Source: DATJMJ01 sp035508795
GTDB lineage: Bacteria > Actinomycetota > Acidimicrobiia > Acidimicrobiales > Palsa-688
NCBI GenBank assembly: GCA_035508795.1
Contig: DATJMJ010000184.1
Span: 1 to 28,460, forward strand
Direction of reading: 5' to 3'
Length of the DNA stretch: 28,460 bases
Positions within the stretch are counted from its first letter, which is position 1; each line of letters opens with the position of its first letter. Below are positions 6,269-13,886 of the stretch, one piece after another. Under the pieces are notes generated by a model. That model ran no database searches. It was not told the DNA's origin and saw only the letters and a list, made by a program, of their open reading frames with translations. The position numbers and the translations under genes are program-made.

Positions 6269-8803
6269 ATGGGCCACGTCACCTTGCGGGGGATGGCGGC
6301 GCACAAGTTGCGCCTCGTGCTCACTTCGCTTGCGATAGTCCTCGGTGTCGCCTTCATATCGGGCACCTTCGTCCTCACCGACACGCTCCACAACACCTTC
6401 AACAACCTCGTCGGCAGCATCTACACCAAAATCGACTACCAGGTCCGCGGCGTCGCCCAGTTCCCCTCCCAGAGCGCCTCCAGCGCAGTCCGCAACCCCG
6501 TGCCCGAGAGCCTGGTCGCCACCCTGAAAAGGGTGCCGGGGGTGGAGGCGGCCGACGGGTCCGTGAGCGAGTTTTATGCCCAGTTCCTCTCGCCGAGCGG
6601 ACAGCCGATATCGACCGCGAGCGAGCCCACGATCGGCGAAAACTGGATCGCCGACCCGCGGATCTCGGACCTCCGCCTGGTCCAGGGGAGCGCACCGGCC
6701 AGCAACGGCCAAGTCGTTATGGATGCCGGGACCGCCCAGAAATACCACTTCCGCGTCGGCCAGAGCGTGCGGGTGCTCTTCGAGGGAGGCACGGTCGCCC
6801 CGTTCACCATTTCCGGAATTGCCGAGTACGGCACGGCCAACAACCTCGCCGGCATCACCTTTGCCGCCTTCACGCTGCCGGTCGCCCAGGAGGCCGCCGG
6901 CGAACCCGGCAAGTTCGACCACATCGACGTCGAGGCCGATCCGGGGGCCAACAAGGCGACCGTGCAGGCGGCCATCGCCCACGTCCTCCCCCCGGGGATA
7001 GAGGTCGTCACAGGCAAAACTGTCGCCAACGAGACAACGAACTCGATAAACGACGCGCTGTCTTCTTTTTCGACCTTCCTGTTGATCTTCGCCCTGATAG
7101 CGCTCTTCGTGGGCGCCTTCACCATCTTCAACACTTTCTCGATAACCGTGGGCCAGCGCACGAGGGAGCTTGCCCTCCTTAGGGCGATCGGGGCGAGCCG
7201 GCGGCAGGTCTTCCGCTCCGTGATCGCCGAGGCGGCGCTCACGGGAGCGATCTCCTCGCTAATTGGTACGGGGCTCGGGGTCCTGGCGGCGATCGGCCTC
7301 GAGGCGCTCATGAGCGGGCTCGGCTATACCCTGCCGTCGGGGCCGCTCGTTTTCGAAGCCCGCACGGTGATAGTCGCGCTCGCGGTCGGTATCGGCGTCA
7401 CCGTCGTATCGGCCGTGAGCCCGGCACGGCGAGCCGTCCGCGTCGCCCCCGTGGCGGCGATCACCGAACGTGAGGAACCGGAGAAAGTCTCGCACCGGCG
7501 CTGGTTCGGGCTGTTTTTTGCCAGCCGCATCGGCGGGATAGCGCTCATTGCCGCAGGGCTCGCTCTCGGGAGCGCGCTCCTTGTCGGGGTCGGGGCCGCC
7601 GCCTTTTTCGTCGGCCTTGCCATGCTGCTGCCGAGCATCGCCCGGCCGCTTTCGAGCGTGATCGGCCGCCCCCTCGCCGGTATCCTTGGAGAGCCGGGCA
7701 AGCTCGGGCGTGCCAATTCGATGCGCAACCCGGCCCGCACCGCCCAAACGGCATCGGCGCTCATGGTGGGCGTGGCCCTGGTGTCGGCAATGGCGGTTTT
7801 CGGGTCTTCCATATCCACTACTGCGACGGCGAGCGTGGACCAAGCCGTGCGGGCAGACCTCATCGTCACCGGGAAAAGCAACGGCAACGGCACGTTCAGC
7901 CGCGCGCTCGCTGCCCAACTGTCCCATCTCCCCGGCGTGACGGCCTCGCTCACGTATTATTCAGGCCAGTTCGAGGTTGACCACTCGCTCGAGCAGCTGG
8001 GCGGGGTTTCAACCCAGGGCCTTTCCGAGACCGTCGACGTCCGCATGGTGGCCGGGAGCATCAGTGCCCTCGCTGCCGGCGAACTGCTCGTCGACAAGTC
8101 GACGGCCAAATCCGACCACCTCTCGGTCGGCTCGAGCCTGCCGGTCAAGTTTGCCTTGACCGGGACAGAGCGGGTGCGTGTCGGGGGGATATTCCGGTCC
8201 AATGCCGTGATCGGGAAATACCTTGCCGGTGAAGCATTTTTCGTCTCCCACTTCAGCGACCCGGTGCCGGGAGGGGTGCTCTTGAAGACAGACGGCAGCG
8301 CTGCGGCGACGTCCAAGGTCCAGGCCGAGGTGGGGCGCGTGCTCGCCGCCTACCCGACGGTGGAGGTCCAGACCCGGGCGCAGTACGAAAAGGCCCAGGT
8401 TTCCTCAGTGAACCAGCTCCTCACGCTCGTCTACGCCCTGCTCGCACTGGCCGTGCTGATCGCCTTGATCGGCGTCGTGAACACCCTCATGCTGTCGGTC
8501 TTCGAACGCACACGTGAGATCGGCTTGCTGCGGGCGGTCGGCATGAAGCGGCGCCAGGTGCGCACCATGGTCCGTTCCGAGTCCGTCATCCTGGCGGTTT
8601 TCGGTGCTGTCGTCGGGATCGTCGTCGGGACCGCTATGGGCGTGGCGCTCGTCGCGTCGCTCGGCCTCAGCAACATCGGCGTGCCGACCGGAGAGCTCGT
8701 CGTCTTCCTCGTCCTTTCGGCTCTGCTGGGAGTCGTCGCGGCCACCTGGCCGGCGCGCCGAGCCGCCCGGCTGGACGTGCTGGCTGCGATCGCGAGCGAG
8801 TAG
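6269..8803 (+). CDS. FtsX-family ABC transporter permease (MacB-type, two FtsX units)
   Basis: This 844-residue permease pairs with the preceding ATPase. It has an N-terminal helix (about residues 14-36, LRLVLTSLAIVLGVAFISGTFVL), a large extracytoplasmic MacB-PCD-like domain to about 265 and three FtsX helices, the first at ALIALFVGAFTIFNTFSITV with the coupling segment RTRELALLRAIGASRRQV. A further helix pair, a second extracellular domain and a C-terminal FtsX unit (RTREIGLLRAVGMKRRQV, ending in TWPARRAARLDVLAAIAS) follow. The duplication is typical of actinobacterial export or mechanotransmission permeases. ATG at 6269 starts 1 nt after the ATPase stop with GAGG upstream; the longer frame to 6182 overlaps the ATPase and is not used. 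Substrate is unknown; antimicrobial peptides or lipids are possible. Confidence 0.92.
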   Translation: MGHVTLRGMAAHKLRLVLTSLAIVLGVAFISGTFVLTDTLHNTFNNLVGSIYTKIDYQVRGVAQFPSQSASSAVRNPVPESLVATLKRVPGVEAADGSVSEFYAQFLSPSGQPISTASEPTIGENWIADPRISDLRLVQGSAPASNGQVVMDAGTAQKYHFRVGQSVRVLFEGGTVAPFTISGIAEYGTANNLAGITFAAFTLPVAQEAAGEPGKFDHIDVEADPGANKATVQAAIAHVLPPGIEVVTGKTVANETTNSINDALSSFSTFLLIFALIALFVGAFTIFNTFSITVGQRTRELALLRAIGASRRQVFRSVIAEAALTGAISSLIGTGLGVLAAIGLEALMSGLGYTLPSGPLVFEARTVIVALAVGIGVTVVSAVSPARRAVRVAPVAAITEREEPEKVSHRRWFGLFFASRIGGIALIAAGLALGSALLVGVGAAAFFVGLAMLLPSIARPLSSVIGRPLAGILGEPGKLGRANSMRNPARTAQTASALMVGVALVSAMAVFGSSISTTATASVDQAVRADLIVTGKSNGNGTFSRALAAQLSHLPGVTASLTYYSGQFEVDHSLEQLGGVSTQGLSETVDVRMVAGSISALAAGELLVDKSTAKSDHLSVGSSLPVKFALTGTERVRVGGIFRSNAVIGKYLAGEAFFVSHFSDPVPGGVLLKTDGSAAATSKVQAEVGRVLAAYPTVEVQTRAQYEKAQVSSVNQLLTLVYALLALAVLIALIGVVNTLMLSVFERTREIGLLRAVGMKRRQVRTMVRSESVILAVFGAVVGIVVGTAMGVALVASLGLSNIGVPTGELVVFLVLSALLGVVAATWPARRAARLDVLAAIASE

Positions 8804-8845
8804 GGCGATGTCGGCTAGCGGCTTCGCCGGTAGGATCCATGGGCG

Positions 8846-10135
8846 ATGATGAGCTTCTTTGCGAGCACCATGGAGCCCCGCGACGGGCGGCCGGGCACCG
8901 GTGCCGGCGAAGCGGTGCAGCGAGTGGTCCGCTTGCGGCGCATCATCATCGCCCTCGGGCTCCTCGCAGGGCTGTACTACGTCGGCCACGACGTCACGAT
9001 CTATTCCGGCGGGGCCGGTGAAACGTACGGCCTGGTGGCGCTCGCCCCCTTCGGCGCCGCCTACCTCGTCTGCTTCCTCCGCTTCGACCGTCCAAAACCC
9101 ATATGGTTCTGGAGCGCTTACGGCTTGATGCTCGCCTTCTTCGTGGCGGAGTTGCCTTTCGCCCACGCCGAGGCGTTCGTCATGTGCCAGTACATCGCCA
9201 TGGTCACGGCGTTCCGCCTGAGGGAGCACTGCATCCCGGCGGTGGCGGCAATGACCCTTGCAGCAGTGCTCGTCCCGCCGGCCGTGCCGTCTTGGGGAGA
9301 GGGGTTCTCCACCGGGGTAGACAATGCGACCGCCGTGATGATCCCCCTCCTCGCCCTCATCGTGATAGGGGCTCTCCACTGGCAGCGGGCCAACGTCGCC
9401 CTTTCCGTGGCCAACGCCGAGATCGCCCGCCTGGCGGCGGAAAACGAGCGAGCCCGCATCGCCCGAGATCTCCATGACCTGCTCGGGCATTCGCTGACGA
9501 CGATCACCGTGAAGGCGGGCCTGGCACGCCGCCTCGCCGGCGTCGACATCGCCAGGGCGGCCTCTGAGATAGCGGCCGTGGAGGAGCTCGCCCGCCGGTC
9601 GCTCTCTGACGTCCGAGCCGCCGTGTCCTCCTACCGTGACGTCACTCTGGCCGGCGAGATCGCCGCCGGCAGGGAGATGCTCCGGGCCGCAGGCATCACG
9701 GCCGATCTCCCGGGTGCTGTGGACGAGGTGCCGGCAACCCACAGCGAGCTTCTCGGGTGGGCCGTACGCGAGGGGCTCACCAACGTGGTCCGCCACGCCC
9801 GCGCCAACTGGTGCGCTGTCAGGCTCTTGCCGTCGGGCATCGAGGTGGTGGACGACGGCGGTGGCCACCCCTTCGCCGGGGCGCGCCTAGCCGGCGGCGT
9901 TGGGGTACCGCCGGGGCTATCGGGGGGCGGCAACGGGCTTGCCGGCCTACGAGAACGGGTTGGAGCCGCCGGCGGCACCCTCGAGGCGGGGCCTCTATCG
10001 CCGAACGGCTGGAGCCTCCGGGTGTCCCTGCCGCCCGAGGCGCCCGAGCAGAGCCTGACGCCCGCGCTCTCGGCCGCCAAACGGGCGGCACCTGCTGGCG
10101 CCGGGCGGCTTGGTGTCAACATCGGGCCCGCTTAG
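8846..10135 (+). CDS. Sensor histidine kinase, NarL/DesK type (HisKA_3)
   Basis: This is a 429-residue membrane sensor kinase. The N-terminal third (about 31-178) holds roughly six hydrophobic segments with almost no extracellular loops, so it probably senses through the membrane. The dimerisation/phospho-acceptor motif ERARIARDLHDLLGHSLT carries H210. The ATP-binding domain has the N box REGLTNVVRHA (309-319), the G1 box DDGGG (336-340) and the G2 box GNGLAGLRERVG (363-374). The Ala/Pro-rich C-terminal tail has no recognised domain. It follows the permease after 42 bp and precedes its response regulator by 9 bp. The cognate pair with an ABC exporter suggests it senses or controls exporter cargo. 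Confidence 0.93.
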   Translation: MMSFFASTMEPRDGRPGTGAGEAVQRVVRLRRIIIALGLLAGLYYVGHDVTIYSGGAGETYGLVALAPFGAAYLVCFLRFDRPKPIWFWSAYGLMLAFFVAELPFAHAEAFVMCQYIAMVTAFRLREHCIPAVAAMTLAAVLVPPAVPSWGEGFSTGVDNATAVMIPLLALIVIGALHWQRANVALSVANAEIARLAAENERARIARDLHDLLGHSLTTITVKAGLARRLAGVDIARAASEIAAVEELARRSLSDVRAAVSSYRDVTLAGEIAAGREMLRAAGITADLPGAVDEVPATHSELLGWAVREGLTNVVRHARANWCAVRLLPSGIEVVDDGGGHPFAGARLAGGVGVPPGLSGGGNGLAGLRERVGAAGGTLEAGPLSPNGWSLRVSLPPEAPEQSLTPALSAAKRAAPAGAGRLGVNIGPA

Positions 10136-10144
10136 CGGCGCCGC

Positions 10145-10750
10145 ATGGTCCGCCTCCTCCTCGCCGACGACCAGGAGCTGGTGCGCAGCGCTCTCGCTGC
10201 CCTCCTCTCATTGGAAGAAGACTTTGAAGTGGTCGCATCGGTCGGGCGCGGCGACGAAGTAGTTGCAGCGGCCAAGGAGCACCACCCCGACGTCGCGCTC
10301 CTCGACATCGAGATGCCCGGGATCGACGGCCTTGCTGCCGCTGCGGTCCTCTCTCAGGAGGTCCCCGAGTGCCGTTCGCTCATGCTCACGACTTTCGGGC
10401 GGCCCGGCTACCTCAGGCGGGCGATGGAGGCGGGCGCCCTCGGCTTCGTCGTGAAGGACGCCCCGGCGGAAAAACTGGCGTGCGCGATAAGGCGTGTGGC
10501 CGCCGGCGAGCGCGTCGTCGACCCCGAACTGGCCGCCGAGACGCTGGCCCAGGGCACCTCGCCCCTCACGTCGAGAGAGCGTGACGTCCTGGTCGCCGCC
10601 CGGCCCGGGCCAACCGTGGCCGAGATTGCCGCCAAGCTGTTCCTTTCCGAAGGGACCGTCCGAAACTACCTCTCCTCCGCCATCGCCAAGACGGGGGCAC
10701 GCAACCGCGCCGAGGCCGTCCGGACTGCCAACGAGCGCGGCTGGCTCTAG
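10145..10750 (+). CDS. Response regulator, NarL/DesR family
   Basis: This is a 201-residue two-domain regulator. The receiver domain has the acidic pair DD (8-9), phospho-acceptor D54 in ALLDIEMPG and K104 in FVVKDAP. The C-terminal LuxR/NarL helix-turn-helix runs from LTSREREVL-like LTSRERDVL (141-149) through AEIAAKLFLSEGTVRNYLSSAIAKTG (159-184). Phosphorylation by the kinase encoded just upstream should promote dimerisation and DNA binding. The inverted repeat at 5404-5417, ahead of the ABC genes, is a natural candidate target. The glycosidase gene starts 30 bp downstream and may be cotranscribed. Confidence 0.95.
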   Translation: MVRLLLADDQELVRSALAALLSLEEDFEVVASVGRGDEVVAAAKEHHPDVALLDIEMPGIDGLAAAAVLSQEVPECRSLMLTTFGRPGYLRRAMEAGALGFVVKDAPAEKLACAIRRVAAGERVVDPELAAETLAQGTSPLTSRERDVLVAARPGPTVAEIAAKLFLSEGTVRNYLSSAIAKTGARNRAEAVRTANERGWL

Positions 10751-10780
10751 CCAGCCCTCGGCCCTCGGGGGCCAGCTCAA

Positions 10781-12208
10781 ATGCCCGGAGCCAGTGCGGG
10801 GCGGTGCCATGATCCATGGGTGGTTGAATTCCCAGATGCCGTCGCTCTCGCCGCCCGGGCGGGGTTTGTCCTCGGGGCCAATACCAATGGAAGGACGGGC
10901 GCGATAAGACCCGCTGCTGCGCTCTACCCGCACCAGTGGAGCTGGGACACCGCTTTCATCGCGATCGGCTTGGCGGGCGTCGACCCGGCGCGGGCCTGCA
11001 AGGAGCTCGACTTGCTTTTCGCCGGCCAATGGGGCAACGGGATGGTCCCCCATATCGTTTTCTCGCCCGACGCGGAAGGGTATTTCCCGGGCCCGGACAG
11101 GTGGGCCTGTGCAGAGCTCACCCCGCTCGCGCCGCGGGAACCGCTCACGAGCGGCATCTGCCAGCCGCCGGTGCACGCGATCGCCGCTGTCAAGATCCTC
11201 GACGAGGCGGGCCGGGGTGGTCCGGAGGCAGTTGCAGAGCCACGCGAGTGGCTGGCAGGTTTTTACCCGAAACTCGTGGCCTGGCACCGGTTCCTGGCCC
11301 GGGAGCGGACGGATCCGGCAACCGGCCTCGTGTGGATCCTGCACGGTTGGGAAAGCGGCATGGACAATTCCCCCCGCTGGGACAGGCCTTATAGCGCGGT
11401 CCGGGTCCCCGGCACGCTGCCTCCCTACGTGCGGCGCGACCTCGCTCACGTTGCCGACGCGGCCCAACGGCCGAGCCGGGAGGAGTACGACCGCTACCTC
11501 TGGCTCGTCGAGGAGGAGAAACAGGCCCATTACGACCAGGCGGCATTGGCCGTGTCGTCCAGCTTCCGTGTCGGGGACGTATTTTTCAGCGCGATCTTCG
11601 CGGCCGCCAACGAAAGCCTGGCCCAATTGGCCGACCTTTTGGGCGCGCCGGAAGCTGCTGAACTTCGCAGCTATGCGGACGTCGCCCGTGCGGCGGTGCT
11701 CGCCCAGGCCGACCCCGAGACCGGCCTTGCCGCCGACCTCGACCTGCGGACCGGGCAGAGGCTTTCGACAAAGACTGAGACCGAGACAGGGACCGTTGCG
11801 GGGTTTGCCCCGCTCATCGCGGGCGGGGCCCCGAGGCCGTTGCACGACCAGCTATTAGCGGCCCTCTTTAGCCCCTGCTGGGCGGGCGATCCCAGGATGC
11901 GCTGGGCGCTACCGCCGAGCACCTCCACCTGTTCGAGCGGGTTCCGGCCGCGGACCTACTGGCGCGGGCCCGTGTGGCCGGTAGTCAACTGGTTGCTCAG
12001 CTGGTCGCTGCTCCGCGCTGGCGAAAAGACGGCGGCAGGAGCGCTCAGGCAGGCCGGCTTGTCCCAGCTTGCTGTCGCCGGCGACGGCGGCGGCGGCGAG
12101 TTCGCCGAGTACTACGAGCCTTTTACGGGGGAGCCGCTCGGGAGCCTGAGCCACTCGTGGACGGCGGCGGTTGCCCTCGAGTGGCTGGGGGACGACTGGG
12201 GCGCTTAG
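10781..12208 (+). CDS. ggh: Glucosylglycerate hydrolase (GH63)
   Basis: This 475-residue cytoplasmic (alpha/alpha)6-barrel glycosidase has no signal peptide. It closely resembles the mycobacterial GH63 glucosylglycerate hydrolase, which splits the compatible solute glucosylglycerate to glucose and glycerate. Shared segments include LYPHQWSWDTAFIAIGLA (about 48-65), ELDLLFAGQWGNGMVPHIVF, YFPGP, LTSGICQPPVHAI, LHGWESGMDNSPRWD (187-201), EYDRYLWL and VEDVFFSAIF-like VGDVFFSAIF, followed by YWRGPVWPVVNWLL and EYYEPFTGEPLGS (443-455). By comparison with that enzyme, D195 and a Glu in the last motif should be catalytic. ATG at 10781 is used; GTG at 10820 would give a length closer to the family (about 446) and is a real alternative. 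The related mannosylglycerate hydrolases are the main alternative specificity. Confidence 0.85.
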   Translation: MPGASAGRCHDPWVVEFPDAVALAARAGFVLGANTNGRTGAIRPAAALYPHQWSWDTAFIAIGLAGVDPARACKELDLLFAGQWGNGMVPHIVFSPDAEGYFPGPDRWACAELTPLAPREPLTSGICQPPVHAIAAVKILDEAGRGGPEAVAEPREWLAGFYPKLVAWHRFLARERTDPATGLVWILHGWESGMDNSPRWDRPYSAVRVPGTLPPYVRRDLAHVADAAQRPSREEYDRYLWLVEEEKQAHYDQAALAVSSSFRVGDVFFSAIFAAANESLAQLADLLGAPEAAELRSYADVARAAVLAQADPETGLAADLDLRTGQRLSTKTETETGTVAGFAPLIAGGAPRPLHDQLLAALFSPCWAGDPRMRWALPPSTSTCSSGFRPRTYWRGPVWPVVNWLLSWSLLRAGEKTAAGALRQAGLSQLAVAGDGGGGEFAEYYEPFTGEPLGSLSHSWTAAVALEWLGDDWGA

Positions 12209-12251
12209 CGCCTGGCGCCCGGGTCGCAGCGCCCGGCCGCGGTCAAAACTC

Positions 12252-13886
12252 TTAACATTTCTGTGACCAGATCCGGGACTGCCCGGGGAGCGGGCCGGAG
12301 AGCGGCCGGTAAGCGACGCCGAGGGCAGCCAGACGCGCCATGTGCGACGCCAGCCTGCGCTCGAAGTCGGGCCAATCGCGCTCTTTGCTCGACCAACCCA
12401 CTTCGGCCAGAGCGCATGCCCTCGGGAAGTACATGTACTCGGCGTGAGTGGTCGTGGTCACGTACTCGGTCCAAAGCTGGCACTGGGCACCGGTCACATG
12501 GCGCGCGAGCCCGTCGCCGAGGTCGGCCGGCATCGGCTCCAGGCTGTATGCCTTTTCCACGCTGATCGCCGGCCGGATGGCGAGCGGCTCGCGGGGGTCG
12601 TCCGAGTAGGACCAGTCGAAATAGCACCAGGCTTCGGGCGCCATCACTACATCGTGGCCGAGCTGTGCCGCCTGTTTGGCTGCGTCCCACGCCTCGTGCT
12701 CCTGCCACGCCATGACGACGGCGCCGGCCGGCGCACCGGCCTCGAGGACCTCGTTCCAACCGACAAGCTGGCGCCCGCGACTCGAGAGGACCTCGGACAC
12801 CTGCGCCGTGAACCAGCCCTGCAATTGGCGGGCCTCCGAAAGCCCGAGCCGCCCCATTAGCTCCCGGGCCCGCGGGCTCGCCTCCCATTCCGTCGTTGGG
12901 CACTCGTCACCGCCGACATGGACAAGCCGCCCCGGGAAGATATCCGTGACCTCGTCGAGAACGTCGCCGCAGAACTTGACCGTCGCCGGCTCGAGGTTGA
13001 GGACGTGGTCGCTGATACCCCAGTCCGTGAAGACCTCGAGCTTTTCGCCCGTATTGCCGAGCTCGGGGTAGGAGGCGATGGCCGCCTGCATGTGGCCGGG
13101 CATGTCTATCTCGGGCAGGATATTGACGAAATGCCTGGCGGCGTAAGCACAAATCTCCGCCAGGTCAGCCTTGCTATAAAAGCCCCCGTGCGGCGTGGCG
13201 TCCTTGCGGTGCTCCGAGTAGTGGCCCGCCGGGGACTCCCGCCGCCACGCGCCCACTTCTGTGAGCAGCGGGTACCTATCGACCTGGACGCGCCAGCCCT
13301 GGTCGTCGGTCAGGTGAAGGTGGAGGACGTTAAGTTTGTGAAAGCTCGCCAGGTCGATGAGCTTCAGGATGAACTCTTTGGGAAAGAAATGGCGCGCGAC
13401 GTCCAGGCCCATCCCCCTCCACCCAAAGCGCGGCCCATCCTCGATCTCCACTGCCTCCACCTCTACTGAGCTACGGCTACTCGAGGGAGCCCTGCGGAGC
13501 AGGTCGGCCGGCATCAGCTGGCGCAAGGTCCGCGTCCCATAGAAGACGCCTGCCGCAGTGGGGGCTGTAATTTTGACGCCATTTTCGTCGGCGACAAGCC
13601 GGTAATTTTCGCCCGCCGGGTCGGGGAACGGGGCGCTCCCTCCCGCCGCCCCGCTGCTCCTGCCTGCCACCTGGAGCCGGACGACGCCGTGCGTGCTTCC
13701 GGCATCGGGCCCGGCCTTTTCGACGTGCCAACCGGTCGCTGCCCCGAGCTCGCATGCGAGCAGGTCGGCCACGCCCGTAGAACCGGCGTCGGCGGCGATG
13801 ACCATCCCGTCGGAGAACTGAGCATGCCCCGGCCGCCTGCGAAGAGCACTCGGCCGCGGGACGAGATCGGGCGTGGTCTCGCTCAT
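12252..13886 (-). CDS. Beta-N-acetylhexosaminidase (GH20), probably cytoplasmic
   Basis: This 544-residue GH20 enzyme removes terminal N-acetylhexosamine by substrate-assisted catalysis. An N-terminal GH20b-like domain (about 5-150) precedes the TIM barrel. Hallmarks are WRGMGLDVARHFFP (156-169), HLHLTDDQGWRVQVDRYPLL (189-208), ILPEIDMPGHMQAAI (257-271) and the catalytic pair D327-E328 in HVGGDECP. Later come VVMAWQEHEAW and LWTEYVTT, which line the substrate pocket. No signal peptide is present, unlike secreted chitinolytic hexosaminidases, so it should act on imported oligosaccharides such as chitobiose. Its ATG overlaps the stop of the transporter fusion by 4 bp (ATGA), so it is translated with the importer. 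Confidence 0.93.
   Translation of the reverse strand: MSETTPDLVPRPSALRRRPGHAQFSDGMVIAADAGSTGVADLLACELGAATGWHVEKAGPDAGSTHGVVRLQVAGRSSGAAGGSAPFPDPAGENYRLVADENGVKITAPTAAGVFYGTRTLRQLMPADLLRRAPSSSRSSVEVEAVEIEDGPRFGWRGMGLDVARHFFPKEFILKLIDLASFHKLNVLHLHLTDDQGWRVQVDRYPLLTEVGAWRRESPAGHYSEHRKDATPHGGFYSKADLAEICAYAARHFVNILPEIDMPGHMQAAIASYPELGNTGEKLEVFTDWGISDHVLNLEPATVKFCGDVLDEVTDIFPGRLVHVGGDECPTTEWEASPRARELMGRLGLSEARQLQGWFTAQVSEVLSSRGRQLVGWNEVLEAGAPAGAVVMAWQEHEAWDAAKQAAQLGHDVVMAPEAWCYFDWSYSDDPREPLAIRPAISVEKAYSLEPMPADLGDGLARHVTGAQCQLWTEYVTTTTHAEYMYFPRACALAEVGWSSKERDWPDFERRLASHMARLAALGVAYRPLSGPLPGQSRIWSQKC

Noticed and set aside
8405..9868. Leftward 487-codon frame opposite the permease and histidine kinase
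   Set aside because: It crosses two genes with strong motifs on the other strand and has low-complexity charged composition.
10208..11845. Leftward 545-codon frame opposite the response regulator and GH63 genes
   Set aside because: Both plus-strand proteins match families over their full length, so this is a shadow.
12209..12251. Inverted GGCGC/GCGCC in the convergent GH63/GH20 gap, considered as terminator
   Set aside because: The stem is only 5 bp with a 10-nt loop and no T-run follows.
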